From Bradyrhizobium semiaridum (GTDB taxonomy: Bacteria; Pseudomonadota; Alphaproteobacteria; Rhizobiales; Xanthobacteraceae): 64,000 bases of DNA. Where the stretch lies: the NCBI RefSeq assembly GCF_020329505.1, contig NZ_JAGKJJ010000001.1:248001-312000 (forward strand), written 5' to 3'. Shown here in pieces: positions 38,147-49,344 of the stretch (positions are counted from its first letter, which is position 1; every line of letters begins with the position of its first letter). The notes under the pieces are model-generated. The model did not search any database. It was not told the origin of the DNA and worked only from the letters and a program-made list of their open reading frames with translations. Position numbers and translations under genes: made by a program.

Positions 38147-38713
38147 ATGGATACTTTGGTAGACGATCTGAGCCAGCGCCTGGCGCAGCGGATCAGGCTC
38201 GAACGCGACAGCCGCGGCTGGTCGCTGGCCGACCTCGCCGAACGCTCCGGCGTCTCAAAGGCCACGATCAGCAAGATCGAGCGCGCCGAGGTCAGTCCGA
38301 CCGCGGTCGTGCTGGTGCGCCTCGCCAGCGCCTTCGATCTCACGCTGGCCGGCCTGATGCTGCGCGCCGAGGGTACCGGCGAGCGGCTGTCGCGCGCTGC
38401 CGCGCAACCGATCTGGCGCGATCCCGAGAGCGGCTATCTGCGCCGGCAGGTCTACAGCCGTCCCGATCATCCGGTCGAACTGGTGCGGATCGAGCTGCCT
38501 GCAAAGCAGTCCGTCACCCTGCCCGCCTCCTCCTACGCCCATATCCGCCAGCTGGTCTGGGTGCAGAGCGGCAGCCTCGTCATCATCGAGGGCGGCACGC
38601 GCCACGCGCTCGGAGCCGGCGATTGCCTCGGCTTCGGGCCGCCAGCGGACACCACCTTTGCCAACGAAAGCAACGCGGCATGCAGCTACGTCGTTGCACT
38701 GGCCCGGAGCTGA
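38147..38713 (+). CDS. XRE-family regulator with cupin domain
   Basis: A 188-residue protein. The helix-turn-helix (about 10-65) contains SLADLAERSGVSKATISKIE. A C-terminal cupin barrel (about 110-185) has the patterns LPASSYAHIRQLVWV and GAGDCLGFGPPAD. Such HTH-cupin regulators respond to small ligands and usually control a neighbouring metabolic gene. The ATG at 38147 (MDTLVDDLSQ) starts just before the HTH. The GNAT gene begins 3 bases after its stop, so the pair is an operon inserted between secG and tpiA. Confidence 0.88.
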   Translation: MDTLVDDLSQRLAQRIRLERDSRGWSLADLAERSGVSKATISKIERAEVSPTAVVLVRLASAFDLTLAGLMLRAEGTGERLSRAAAQPIWRDPESGYLRRQVYSRPDHPVELVRIELPAKQSVTLPASSYAHIRQLVWVQSGSLVIIEGGTRHALGAGDCLGFGPPADTTFANESNAACSYVVALARS

Positions 38714-38716
38714 TCC

Positions 38717-39277
38717 ATGTCGTCCTTCGTGATCGAGCCGCTCGTCGACACGCCCGAGATTCGCGACGCGCTCGCCACGCTGCTGGTGGAGACCGTCGCG
38801 AGCGGCGGCTCGGTCAGCTTCATGCACCCGCTGCCGCTCGATGACGCGCGGGCGTTCTGGCAGGACTCGCTTGCCGCGGCCGCGAGCGGCGAGCGCATCG
38901 TGCTCGGCGCGTTCGACGGCGGCGCGCTGATCGGTACCGTAACGCTGCTGTTAAAACTGCCGCCAAACCAGCCGCATCGCGCGGAAATCGCAAAGATGAT
39001 GACGCACGTCGCCCACCGCCATCGCGGCGTCGCGACGGCGCTGATGCAGGCCGCCGAGCGGCTGGCCATCGCGCATGGCCGCACGCTGCTGGTGCTCGAC
39101 ACCGCGGAAGAGGAAGGTGCCGCCAGGCTCTACGAGCGGCTCGGCTTCCAGCTCACCGGCCTCATCCCGGACTACGCGCTGAAGCCACATGGCGGCCTGA
39201 CGGGCACGCTGATCTACTGGAAGCGGATCGGGGCGGCAGCAGCGACAAGTTCACATCTGCCAATCCCGTCATCCTGA
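38717..39277 (+). CDS. GNAT-family N-acetyltransferase
   Basis: A 186-residue GCN5-type acetyltransferase. Motif A, the acetyl-CoA loop, is seen as VAHRHRGVATALMQAAE (about 95-112), followed by LLVLDTAEEEGAARLYERLGF. The acceptor (amine, antibiotic or protein) cannot be deduced. It is coupled to the upstream XRE-cupin regulator. Confidence 0.88.
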   Translation: MSSFVIEPLVDTPEIRDALATLLVETVASGGSVSFMHPLPLDDARAFWQDSLAAAASGERIVLGAFDGGALIGTVTLLLKLPPNQPHRAEIAKMMTHVAHRHRGVATALMQAAERLAIAHGRTLLVLDTAEEEGAARLYERLGFQLTGLIPDYALKPHGGLTGTLIYWKRIGAAAATSSHLPIPSS

Positions 39278-39319
39278 GAGAATGCGAATGTATGCCTCAC
39301 GAGCGGCGCTAAACACTCG

Positions 39320-39445
39320 GTGTCGTCCCGGCGAAGGCCGGGACCCATAACCACCGAAGGTCATGGTTACGCGACGCTGGGGCCACCGCATTCTTCAACA
39401 ACACAACCCTGTGGTAGTGGGTCCCGGCCTTCGCCGGGACGACAC
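39320..39445. repeat. Palindromic repeat, family A copy
   Basis: The arms GTGTCGTCCCGGCGAAGGCC (39320) and GGCCTTCGCCGGGACGACAC (ending 39445) are perfectly complementary over 20 bases, with ACCCATAACCAC and GTGGTAGTGGGT inside. It lies between the convergent GNAT and tpiA genes and matches the copy at 11569-11686. Confidence 0.9.
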
Positions 39446-39501
39446 GTGGGGAGGGCTCCGCATCTCCGTCATCTCCGCGCAAATGCGCGGCCGCCGGCTC
39501 C

Positions 39502-40254
39502 TCAACAGCCCGCAGCAATCGCCAGGAAGTCCGACGCCTTCAGGCTCGCGCCGCCGACCAGTGCGCCGTTGACGTTGGCGACCGCCATCAGTTCCGCCGC
39601 ATTCGACGGCTTGACCGAGCCGCCGTAGAGAATGCGGACCTTCGCGCCCTCGGCCTTGAACCGCTCGGTGAGCACGCCGCGGATGAACCGGTGCACCTCC
39701 TCGACATCGGCTGTGGTCGGCGTCAGGCCGGTGCCGATCGCCCAGACCGGCTCGTAAGCCACCACCAGATTCGCCGCGGTCGAGCCGTCGGACAGCGAGC
39801 CCTTGAGCTGGGTGCTGCAGATATCGAGTGTCTTGCCGGCATCGCGCTGCTCGCGCGTCTCGCCGATGCAGACGATCGCGGTCAGTCCGGCCCGCCAGAC
39901 GGCCTCCGCCTTCTGCCGGATCAGCGCGTCGGTCTCGCCATGATCGGCGCGGCGCTCGGAATGGCCGACGATGATGGCGGTCGCGCCCAGATCCTTGAAC
40001 ATCTCGGCCGAGAGGTCGCCGGTATGGGCGCCCGACGGCTTCGGGTGGCAATCCTGGGCACCGACCGCGACCTTGCCGCCGCGCGCCTTGGCGGCGAAGG
40101 CTCCGACCAGCGTCGCCGGTGGGCAGACCAGAAGGTCGGCCTTTGCGGCGAGCGGGCCGGCGCCCGCCAGCATCGCCTCGAACTCGGCCATCGACGATGT
40201 CAGGCCGTTCATTTTCCAGTTGCCGGTGATCAGCGGCCGGACGGCGTCGGTCAT
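39502..40254 (-). CDS. tpiA: Triosephosphate isomerase
   Basis: A 250-residue TIM barrel interconverting dihydroxyacetone phosphate and glyceraldehyde 3-phosphate. The N-terminal Lys is in GNWKMN (about 11-16). The electrophilic His is in VGHSERR, the catalytic Glu in [11 protein letters not shown], and the phosphate loop in [10 protein letters not shown]. The ATG at 40254 is used rather than the in-frame codon at 40269. It is divergent from the ppiD-like gene, a usual alphaproteobacterial arrangement. Confidence 0.96.
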   Translation of the reverse strand: MTDAVRPLITGNWKMNGLTSSMAEFEAMLAGAGPLAAKADLLVCPPATLVGAFAAKARGGKVAVGAQDCHPKPSGAHTGDLSAEMFKDLGATAIIVGHSERRADHGETDALIRQKAEAVWRAGLTAIVCIGETREQRDAGKTLDICSTQLKGSLSDGSTAANLVVAYEPVWAIGTGLTPTTADVEEVHRFIRGVLTERFKAEGAKVRILYGGSVKPSNAAELMAVANVNGALVGGASLKASDFLAIAAGC

Positions 40255-40491
40255 GTCAGAATTCCCCATCGATCAAGCGCGGTCCTGCGCTAGCAGAGGT
40301 AAGCGGCGACTTCCAGAGAGCCGCAACGCGCCGCGCGGCGATTAACCGCTGCAACCCATCCGCGCGGTCAAGGTTGCGGGGGGACGGCGGCCACTTTATG
40401 ATGGGTTTTCAATTCGGTGACGCCCTGCTGCGGGACCTGATCCCGCCATTGGGCACGAGCCGGTTCCCCTCCTGCAAAACAAGTTGGACCC

Positions 40492-42393
40492 ATGCTTCGA
40501 GGAATGCGGAAAGCCTCATCAAACTGGCTCGGCAAGACGATTATGGCCGTGGTGATGGGCGTTTTGATTGTCAGTTTCGGCATTTGGGGCATCGCGGACA
40601 TCTTCAAAGGATTCGGCCAGTCGTCGCTGGCCAAGATCGGCGGAACCGAGATCTCGGCGGAGCAATTCCGCCAGATCTATACCGACCGCCTGCAGCAGGT
40701 CGGTCGCCAGTTCGGCCGTCCACTGACGCCCGAGCAGGCGCGCACCTTCGGCATTGACCGCCAGGTGCTGCAGCAGACGCTCGCCGAAGCCGCGCTCGAC
40801 GAGGAAGCGCGCCGCATGGGCCTCAATGAGTCCGATGCCGAGGTGCTGCGCCAGATCTACAACGACCCGAACTTCAAGGGCCTCAACGGCCAGTTCGACG
40901 CGCAGCGCTTCCAGGCCGTGATCCGCAACTACGGCTATACCGAAGGCCGCTACATCGCCGAGCAGCGCCGGGTCGGGTTGCGGCGCCAGATCGCCGGCAC
41001 CGTCTCGGCCGGGGTCGAGCCGTCGAAAGCGATGATCGAGGCGTTGACGCGCTTCCAGAACGAGCAGCGCTCGATCGACTACATCACGCTCGGCGCCGCG
41101 CAGGCCGGCACCATCGACCCGCCCTCGCCCGAGGCGCTCGCCGCCTATTTCGAGGATCACAAGGTCCAGTTCCGCGCGCCCGAATACCGCAAGATCTCCT
41201 TCGTCGCGATCACGCCGGAAGCCATCGGCAAGTGGGAGACCGTCTCCGACGAGGACGCCAAGAAGATCTTCGAGGAGCGCAAGGACCGCATCAGCACGCC
41301 GGAGAAGCGCGAGGTATCGCAGATCGTGTTTCCGAATCTCGGCGACGCCGAAGCCGCGCGCGCCCGCATCGCCTCGGGCACCTCGTTCGACGACATCGCC
41401 AAGGAGCGCAACCTCAATGCGGCCGACGTCAATCTCGGCCTGGTCGCGAAGTCGGCGATTCTCGATCCCGCGGTCAGCGACGCCGCCTTCCAATTGCCGT
41501 CGGGCGAGGTCAGCCAGCCGGTGCAGGGCCGCTTTGGCGTGGCGCTGGTCAAGGTCGGCAAGATCGAGCCCGGCGTGACCCCGACCTATGAAAGCGTCGC
41601 CGCGCAGGTGAAGAGCGAGATCGCCACTGAGCGCGCCCGCAACAAGGTCGCCGAGCTGCGCGACAAGATGGAAGACGAACGCGGCGGCGGTTCGAGCGTC
41701 GTCGAGGCCGCGCAGAAGCTCGGCCTGACCGCCGTCACCATCGACGCCGTCGACCGCTCCGGCCGCCAGCCGAACGGCCAGCCGGTCCCCAACATCCCGC
41801 AGGGCCTCGACGTGGTGTCGCAGGCGTTCGGCAGCGACGTCGGCGTCGACAACGATCCGATCCAGTTTGCCGGCGGATGGGTCTGGTATGACGTCTTGGG
41901 CATCACGCCGTCGCGCGAGCGCAATCTCGACGAGGTTCGTCCCCAGGTCGAGGCGAAATGGCGCGAAGACCAGATCTCGAATAGACTGCGCAGCAAGGCG
42001 ACCGAGCTGGTGCAGAAGCTCGACGCCGGCGGCAAGCTCGCCGACGAGGCGGCCGCACTCGGCGTCAAGGTCGAGACCGCCGCAAACTTCCGCCGCGATG
42101 CCCAGCCGGCGGGCGTGCCCGCGGCTGTCATCACCGCCGCCTTCCGCACCGCCAAGGACAGCGACGGGCAGACCCCGGCTGCCGGCGGCAGCCAGTGGAT
42201 CGTATTCCGGGTCACCGACGTGACGGTGCCCGCGGTCGATTTCGAGTCCAACGAGGTCAAGCAGCTCAAGGAAGCGGTGCGGCGCTCGCTCAGCGACGAG
42301 CAGGTGGCGCAATACGTCACCAAGATCGAGTCCGACATCGGCGTGACCGTCAACCAGGCCGCCTTCGCACAGGTGACAGGCGCCAATAATTGA
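40492..42393 (+). CDS. ppiD: PpiD-like peptidyl-prolyl isomerase / SurA N-terminal domain protein
   Basis: A 633-residue periplasmic chaperone anchored by one N-terminal helix (about 17-37, [15 protein letters not shown]). It has a SurA-like N-terminal domain (about 40-180), a parvulin (PPIC) domain near 270-360 ([19 protein letters not shown]), and a C-terminal helical part. Proteins of this type assist folding of secreted proteins at the Sec exit. It is first in the ppiD-trpD-trpC-moaC run. Confidence 0.9.
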   Translation: MLRGMRKASSNWLGKTIMAVVMGVLIVSFGIWGIADIFKGFGQSSLAKIGGTEISAEQFRQIYTDRLQQVGRQFGRPLTPEQARTFGIDRQVLQQTLAEAALDEEARRMGLNESDAEVLRQIYNDPNFKGLNGQFDAQRFQAVIRNYGYTEGRYIAEQRRVGLRRQIAGTVSAGVEPSKAMIEALTRFQNEQRSIDYITLGAAQAGTIDPPSPEALAAYFEDHKVQFRAPEYRKISFVAITPEAIGKWETVSDEDAKKIFEERKDRISTPEKREVSQIVFPNLGDAEAARARIASGTSFDDIAKERNLNAADVNLGLVAKSAILDPAVSDAAFQLPSGEVSQPVQGRFGVALVKVGKIEPGVTPTYESVAAQVKSEIATERARNKVAELRDKMEDERGGGSSVVEAAQKLGLTAVTIDAVDRSGRQPNGQPVPNIPQGLDVVSQAFGSDVGVDNDPIQFAGGWVWYDVLGITPSRERNLDEVRPQVEAKWREDQISNRLRSKATELVQKLDAGGKLADEAAALGVKVETAANFRRDAQPAGVPAAVITAAFRTAKDSDGQTPAAGGSQWIVFRVTDVTVPAVDFESNEVKQLKEAVRRSLSDEQVAQYVTKIESDIGVTVNQAAFAQVTGANN

Positions 42394-42443
42394 GCATGAT
42401 GCCAGCGCAAACGCCTCGCGTTCGTCGCGGGAGAGACTGTCTT

Positions 42444-42477
42444 CTCCGCGCGGCCGACGCGATGGCCTCGCGCGGAG
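42444..42477. repeat. Inverted repeat between ppiD-like gene and trpD
   Basis: CTCCGCGC at 42444-42451 pairs with GCGCGGAG at 42470-42477. The 18-base loop contains further GGCC complementarity. It has no following T-run, so it is not a classical terminator. It may be a structured leader or a repeat remnant in the 115-base gap. Confidence 0.5.
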
Positions 42478-42508
42478 ATCGAGCTGCAACAACAGACTGA
42501 GCCAGCGA

Positions 42509-43522
42509 ATGGACGACCTGAAATCGATCATCGGAAAAGTCGCCACTGGCGCCACGCTGACGCGTGAGGAGGCGGCGTCCGCCTTCGACGCCATGATGTC
42601 CGGCGAGGCCACGCCTTCGCAGATGGGCGGCCTGTTGATGGCGCTGCGGGTGCGCGGCGAGACCGTCGAGGAGATCACCGGCGCGGTCGCCGCGATGCGC
42701 GGCAAGATGCTGCGGGTCAAGGCGCCGGCGGAGGCCGTCGACATCGTCGGCACCGGCGGCGACGGCTCCGGCTCGGTCAACGTCTCGACCTGCGCCGCCT
42801 TCATCGTCGCCGGCGCCGGTGTGCCGGTCGCCAAGCACGGCAACCGCGCACTGTCGTCGAAATCCGGCTCGGCCGACGTGCTGACCTCGCTCGGGGTCAG
42901 GATCGATCTGACGCCGGATCAGGTCGGCCGCTGCGTCAAGGAGGCCGGCATCGGCTTCATGTTCGCGCCGGCGCATCATCCGGCGATGAAGAACGTCGGC
43001 CCAACCCGCGTCGAGCTCGCCACCCGCACCATCTTCAATCTGCTCGGCCCACTGTCGAACCCCGCCGGGGTCAAGCGGCAGATGGTCGGCGTGTTCTCTC
43101 GGCAATGGGTGCAGCCGCTGGCCCAGGTGCTGAAGAATCTCGGCGCCGACAAGATCTGGGTCGTGCACGGCTCCGATGGCCTCGACGAGATCACCCTCAC
43201 CGGCCCGACTTTCGTCGCGAGCCTCGAGAACGGCGAGATCAGGACCTTCGAGGTGACGCCCGACGACGCCGGCCTCGGCCGCGTCGAGGGTGAGGCGCTG
43301 AAGGGCGGCGATGCCGACGCCAACGCGGTCGCGCTGTCGAGCGTGCTGGCGGGCAAGCCGAGCGCCTATCGCGACGTCGCGCTGCTCAACGCCGCCGCGG
43401 CGCTGATCGTGGCCGGCCGCGCCAATGATCTGAAGGAGGGCGTCGCGATCGGCACGCAGTCGCTCGACAGCGGCGCTGCGGCGGCGCGGCTGAAGCATCT
43501 GGTCGCGGTTTCCAACGGGTGA
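42509..43522 (+). CDS. trpD: Anthranilate phosphoribosyltransferase
   Basis: A 337-residue enzyme transferring phosphoribose to anthranilate, the second step of tryptophan synthesis. Seen motifs are the PRPP loop [13 protein letters not shown] (about 79-91), [17 protein letters not shown], and the metal/anthranilate site [18 protein letters not shown]. It is followed by trpC after 7 bases, so the two are co-translated. No trpG is adjacent in this window. Confidence 0.96.
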   Translation: MDDLKSIIGKVATGATLTREEAASAFDAMMSGEATPSQMGGLLMALRVRGETVEEITGAVAAMRGKMLRVKAPAEAVDIVGTGGDGSGSVNVSTCAAFIVAGAGVPVAKHGNRALSSKSGSADVLTSLGVRIDLTPDQVGRCVKEAGIGFMFAPAHHPAMKNVGPTRVELATRTIFNLLGPLSNPAGVKRQMVGVFSRQWVQPLAQVLKNLGADKIWVVHGSDGLDEITLTGPTFVASLENGEIRTFEVTPDDAGLGRVEGEALKGGDADANAVALSSVLAGKPSAYRDVALLNAAAALIVAGRANDLKEGVAIGTQSLDSGAAAARLKHLVAVSNG

Positions 43523-43529
43523 GAACGCA

Positions 43530-44348
43530 ATGTCCGACATCCTGACCAAGATCGAGACCTACAAGCGCGAGGAGATCGCCGCCGCGAAGCGCGCGCGTCC
43601 GCTCGCCGAGGTCGAGGCGCAGGCGAAATCGGCCTCTCCGCCCCGCGGCTTCGTCCGCGCGCTCAGGGACAAGCACGCACGCGGCGACTACGCGCTGATC
43701 GCGGAGGTGAAGAAGGCTTCCCCCTCGAAGGGGCTGATCCGTGCCGATTTCGATCCGCCCGTCCTTGCAAAAGCCTATGAGGCCGGCGGCGCGGCGTGCC
43801 TGTCGGTCCTGACGGACGCGCCGTCGTTCCAGGGCCATCTCGACTTCATGGTCGCGGCGCGCGCGGCGACCGATCTGCCAGTGCTGCGCAAGGACTTCAT
43901 GTTCGACACCTACCAGGTGGCGGAGGCCCGCGCGCACGGCGCCGACTGCATCCTGATCATCATGGCGGCGCTCGACGATGCCGCCGCAGAGGATATCGAG
44001 GACGCCGCCCTCGGCTTCGGCATGGACGTGCTGATCGAGATCCACGACCGCGCCGAGCTCGACCGCGCGCTGAAACTGCGTTCGCCGATGATCGGCGTCA
44101 ACAACCGCAACCTCCGCACCTTCGAAACCACGCTCGCCACCAGCGAGGCGCTGGCACCATTGATTCCGCGCGATCGCCTGATGGTCGGCGAGAGCGGCAT
44201 CTTCACGCCTGACGATCTCGCCCGCCTCGAACGCGTCGGCATGTCGACCTTCCTGGTGGGCGAGAGCCTGATGCGGCAGCAGGACGTCACCGCGGCGACC
44301 CGCGCGCTGCTGACGCGGCAGGCGCCCCGCGCCACCGGCACGCGCTGA
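43530..44348 (+). CDS. trpC: Indole-3-glycerol-phosphate synthase
   Basis: A 272-residue TIM barrel closing the indole ring in tryptophan synthesis. Signatures are the catalytic Lys in [11 protein letters not shown] (about 55), [31 protein letters not shown] and the phosphate site VGESGI. It is monofunctional, without a fused TrpF. It sits between trpD and moaC, with moaC 4 bases later. Confidence 0.96.
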   Translation: MSDILTKIETYKREEIAAAKRARPLAEVEAQAKSASPPRGFVRALRDKHARGDYALIAEVKKASPSKGLIRADFDPPVLAKAYEAGGAACLSVLTDAPSFQGHLDFMVAARAATDLPVLRKDFMFDTYQVAEARAHGADCILIIMAALDDAAAEDIEDAALGFGMDVLIEIHDRAELDRALKLRSPMIGVNNRNLRTFETTLATSEALAPLIPRDRLMVGESGIFTPDDLARLERVGMSTFLVGESLMRQQDVTAATRALLTRQAPRATGTR

Positions 44349-44352
44349 CGCA

Positions 44353-44862
44353 ATGGCGCGGAAGGCCAAAGCCGCAGGTAGCGGCGCCGCCCTCACCCAT
44401 ATCGATGCCAAGGGCGAGGCGCGGATGGTCGACGTCTCCGCCAAGCCGGCGACCGAGCGCACCGCGGTCGCCGAGGGCCGCGTCCTGATGAGCAAGGCGA
44501 CGCTGGCGCTGATCGCCACCGGCCAGGCCAAGAAGGGCGATGTGCTGGCGACGGCGCGGATCGCCGGCATCATGGCGGCGAAGCGCACCTCGGAACTGAT
44601 CCCGCTGTGCCATCCGCTGGCGCTCAGCAAGGTGACGGTCGACATCGCGACCGACACCAAGCTGCCCGGCTGCATCGTCCGCGCCACCGTGAAGGTCACG
44701 GGCCCGACCGGCGTCGAGATGGAGGCGCTGACCGCCGTCTCGGTCGCGTGCCTGACGATCTACGACATGATCAAGGCGGTCGAGCGCGGCGTGCGCATCG
44801 ACGCCATCCATCTAATCGAGAAGATCGGCGGCAAGTCCGGGCATTTTCGCGCCGGCGCGTGA
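44353..44862 (+). CDS. moaC: Cyclic pyranopterin monophosphate synthase
   Basis: A 169-residue enzyme converting 3',8-cyclo-7,8-dihydro-GTP into cyclic pyranopterin monophosphate in molybdenum-cofactor synthesis. The core motifs [18 protein letters not shown] and [20 protein letters not shown] (about 76-140) are intact. The Lys-rich C-terminus ([10 protein letters not shown]) is also standard. It closes the trpD-trpC-moaC cluster; moeA follows only about 9.8 kb later. Confidence 0.96.
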   Translation: MARKAKAAGSGAALTHIDAKGEARMVDVSAKPATERTAVAEGRVLMSKATLALIATGQAKKGDVLATARIAGIMAAKRTSELIPLCHPLALSKVTVDIATDTKLPGCIVRATVKVTGPTGVEMEALTAVSVACLTIYDMIKAVERGVRIDAIHLIEKIGGKSGHFRAGA

Positions 44863-45028
44863 TCGCGTTGCATCGGACGGCCCCACCGCCCTGCTTTCGC
44901 CGGTCCCCGCAACCGTTCGTTAACCAAGCTTGCTAACGGCAGGTCCATTTCGATTGGTTACGACTTCAGCGGGCCGGAGGTACGCCAAACCTACTTCCGG
45001 GTGAAATGCCTGGAAGCGATTGCGACAT

Positions 45029-47764
45029 ATGAGTTCAGACGGCAGCGCCTCGTTCAACATCGCGTCGGTGTTTCGCAGCGGTCCGATCCGCTGGCTGATC
45101 CTTGGCGGCGGCGTGCTGATGGCCGCGATCGCGATCGGCGCGACGCTGATGGGCGGAAACTTTCGCGAGCGCGCGCTGCGCAACAGCGAGCGCGAGCTGG
45201 AGAACACGGTGCTGCTGCTGGCGCGGCATTTCGACGAGCGCCTCGACGATCTCGAAGTCGTCCAGAAGGACCTGATCGCCTTCATGCGCGATACCGGTAT
45301 CGCGACGCCGGAGAGCTATCGGCAGCGGATGTCCGGCGCGGACATCCACGCCATGCTCAAGTCGAAGATGGACGCGCTGTCCAACGTCGGCACCCTGAAC
45401 GTGTTCGACGCCGACGGCGTGCTCATCAACAGTTCGCTTCCCTGGCCGCTGCCGCAGGCGCGCATCGCCGACCGCAGTTACTTCCAGATCTTCAAGTCGA
45501 GCCCCTATTCGCCCGAAATGCTCGTCGTGCCGGTGCTCAGCCGGGTCACCGGCATCTGGACCACTATCATCATCCGCAAGGTCACCGGTCCGAACGGCGA
45601 ATTCCTCGGCGTGGTCGGCCGCGGCATCGAGCCGACGCATTTCGAGAAATTCTTCGCCACCGTCGCGCTTGGCGAAGGTGCCTCGATCTCGATGCACCAC
45701 CGCGACGGGACGCTAATGGCGCGCTACCCGCATGTCGAGGAGCTGATCGGCAAGAACTTCCGCACCGGCGCGCCCAGCCAGCAGTCGGTGTTCGAGCTGC
45801 CGAAGAGCACCGCGCGGCTGACCAGCCCGATCGATGGCCGGGACCGCCTGGTGTCGTCGCGGGCGCTGACCAAATTCCCGATCGTGATCGTCGCGACGAC
45901 GACCACGGCAGCGGCGCTCGCCAACTGGCGCGAGCAGATCGGCAGCCTGATCGCGATAACCGGCGTCTCGGTGCTGGCGATCGCGCTGCTCCTGACGCTG
46001 GTGGTGCGCAAGCTGATCCAGCAGCATCGTGCCCAGCAGCAACGCCTGACGCTGGAGAAGTTGCGGCTCGACACCGCTGTCAACAACATGACGCAGGGCC
46101 TGTTGCTGTTCGATTCGTCGCAGCGCCTCGTGATCTGCAACAAACGCTATATCGACATGTACCGCCTGTCGGCCGACGTCATCAGGCCCGGCTGCAGCTT
46201 CCACGACGTCATCGCGCATCGCCACCAGACCGGCTCGTTCGAGGGCGACGTCGAACGCTACGTCAACCTCGTGCTGCGCGACGTCGGCACCCGCAACATC
46301 ATGGTGATCACGACGCCCGACGGCCGCTCGATCCAGGTCGTCAACGAGCCGCTGGCCGACGGCGGCTGGCTTGCCACCCATGAGGACATCACCGAGCGCC
46401 GCCGCACCGAGGAGCGCATCACCCATCTTGCCCATTACGATGCCCTGACCGACCTGCCGAACCGCGCCCTGTTCCACGAGGAGATCCGGCGTGAGCTTAC
46501 GCATGTCACGCCGGAGAGACAGCTTGCGGTGCTCTACATCGACATCGACGAGTTCAAGGGCGTCAACGACTCGCTTGGCCATATGGTCGGCGACGAGCTC
46601 CTGAAATCGGTCGCCAAGACGCTGAGTAGCGTGATCGGGGACGGCGATTTCGTCGCGCGGCTCGGCGGCGACGAATTTGCGATCATCCAGACCGCCGTGA
46701 AGAGCCTGGACGAGGTCAGCGATCTCGTCAGCCGGATCTACGAGGCGATCCGCACGCCCTATCAGTGCCTCGGCCACCAGGTCTCCACCGACGCCAGCAT
46801 CGGCATCGCGCTGGCGCCGCAGGACGGCACCGACCTCGACCAGATCCTAAAGAACGCCGACCTTGCGATGTATGCGGCGAAGTCGGCCGGCCGGCGCACG
46901 TCGCGGTTCTTCGAGCCCGCGATGGATGAAGACGCCCGCGCCCGCCGCGAGCTCGAAATGGAATTGCGCCAGGCGATCGCGGCCGGCGGCAGCGGGCTCG
47001 AGGTCTACTACCAGCCGTGCCTCGACCTCCGGACCAACGAGATCAACGGTTGCGAGGCGCTGGTGCGCTGGCGCCATCCGCTGCGCGGCATGATCTCGCC
47101 GGCCGATTTCGTGCCGATCGCCGAGGAGACCGGCCTGATCAACCAGCTCGGCGAATGGGTGCTGACCACGGCGTGCAGGGAGGCCGTCGACTGGCCCGCC
47201 CATATCAGCCTCGCGGTCAATGTCTCGCCGGTGCAGTTCAAGAGCGGGACGCTGGCGCTGAAGGTGATTGCGGCGCTGGCCGCGTCCGGGCTGTCGGCCG
47301 CCCGGCTCGAGCTCGAGATCACCGAGGCCGTGCTGATCCGCGACGACGAGGCGGCGCTCGCCGTGCTGCACCAGCTCCGCGGCATCGGCGTCAGAATCGC
47401 GCTGGACGATTTCGGCACCGGCTATTCATCGCTGAGCTACCTGAAGCGCTTCCCGTTCGACAAGATCAAGATCGACCGCTGCTTCGTCACTGACATCGCC
47501 GATCCGCAAGGCTCGGCCGGCATCGTCGCCGCCGTCGTCAACATCGCCGCCGAGCGCCGCATGACCACCACGGCGGAAGGCGTCGAGACCGCGCAGCAGC
47601 AGCAGATGCTGCGCGAGCTCGGCTGCTCGGAAATGCAGGGCTATCTGTTCAGTGCGCCGAAGCCGGCCGCGCAGATCCGCGAGCTCTTGGCCGCACACCG
47701 CGAGGGCGCCACGGCGGGTGCGGGCCGCGCCCACAGGCGCGAGCCGGTCGCCGGCGCGGCGTGA
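45029..47764 (+). CDS. Membrane GGDEF-EAL cyclic-di-GMP enzyme
   Basis: A 911-residue sensor enzyme. Transmembrane helices near 21-43 and 305-328 bracket a dCache-like periplasmic domain. A PAS-like domain (about 350-460), GGDEF (motif near 546) and EAL (about 655-890) follow. GGDEF is intact (RLGGDEF), but the RxxD inhibitory site normally just upstream is absent (VIGDGDF). EAL keeps EALVRW, DDFGTGYSS, KIDR, AEGVE and QGYLFS, so diesterase activity is likely. It controls cyclic-di-GMP and thus motility or biofilm. The ATG at 45029 is preferred over an in-frame TTG at 45020. Confidence 0.92.
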   Translation: MSSDGSASFNIASVFRSGPIRWLILGGGVLMAAIAIGATLMGGNFRERALRNSERELENTVLLLARHFDERLDDLEVVQKDLIAFMRDTGIATPESYRQRMSGADIHAMLKSKMDALSNVGTLNVFDADGVLINSSLPWPLPQARIADRSYFQIFKSSPYSPEMLVVPVLSRVTGIWTTIIIRKVTGPNGEFLGVVGRGIEPTHFEKFFATVALGEGASISMHHRDGTLMARYPHVEELIGKNFRTGAPSQQSVFELPKSTARLTSPIDGRDRLVSSRALTKFPIVIVATTTTAAALANWREQIGSLIAITGVSVLAIALLLTLVVRKLIQQHRAQQQRLTLEKLRLDTAVNNMTQGLLLFDSSQRLVICNKRYIDMYRLSADVIRPGCSFHDVIAHRHQTGSFEGDVERYVNLVLRDVGTRNIMVITTPDGRSIQVVNEPLADGGWLATHEDITERRRTEERITHLAHYDALTDLPNRALFHEEIRRELTHVTPERQLAVLYIDIDEFKGVNDSLGHMVGDELLKSVAKTLSSVIGDGDFVARLGGDEFAIIQTAVKSLDEVSDLVSRIYEAIRTPYQCLGHQVSTDASIGIALAPQDGTDLDQILKNADLAMYAAKSAGRRTSRFFEPAMDEDARARRELEMELRQAIAAGGSGLEVYYQPCLDLRTNEINGCEALVRWRHPLRGMISPADFVPIAEETGLINQLGEWVLTTACREAVDWPAHISLAVNVSPVQFKSGTLALKVIAALAASGLSAARLELEITEAVLIRDDEAALAVLHQLRGIGVRIALDDFGTGYSSLSYLKRFPFDKIKIDRCFVTDIADPQGSAGIVAAVVNIAAERRMTTTAEGVETAQQQQMLRELGCSEMQGYLFSAPKPAAQIRELLAAHREGATAGAGRAHRREPVAGAA

Positions 47765-47770
47765 ACGATC

Positions 47771-47860
47771 CCGTAGCCCGGATGCAGCGAAGCGCAATCC
47801 GGGGCCTTTGCAAGCGGGAGAATCCTTCCCGGATTTCGCTTCGCTCCATCCGGGCTACGG
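47771..47860. repeat. Palindromic repeat, family C copy
   Basis: The arms CCGTAGCCCGGATG (47771) and CATCCGGGCTACGG (ending 47860) are inverted copies with inner AGCGAAGCG complementarity. It lies between the convergent GGDEF-EAL gene and ctpA. Confidence 0.9.
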
Positions 47861-47875
47861 GTCGCGCGTGACCGG

Positions 47876-49227
<1,352 letters not shown>

Positions 49228-49344
49228 CTGCGATCCTTTTTCGCTATGGCCGGCAATGTTTCGCAACATGCGGCCGCCTCGCCCGGGCCGGGGCACCACA
49301 CACCGGCTTTTTGGTCGGATCAAGGCCGCTCCGTCACCGGAGCA

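Noticed and set aside
40519..42843. A 774-codon minus-strand frame opposite the ppiD-like gene and trpD
   Set aside because: It spans two unrelated plus-strand genes and the gap between them, and shows no conserved motif.
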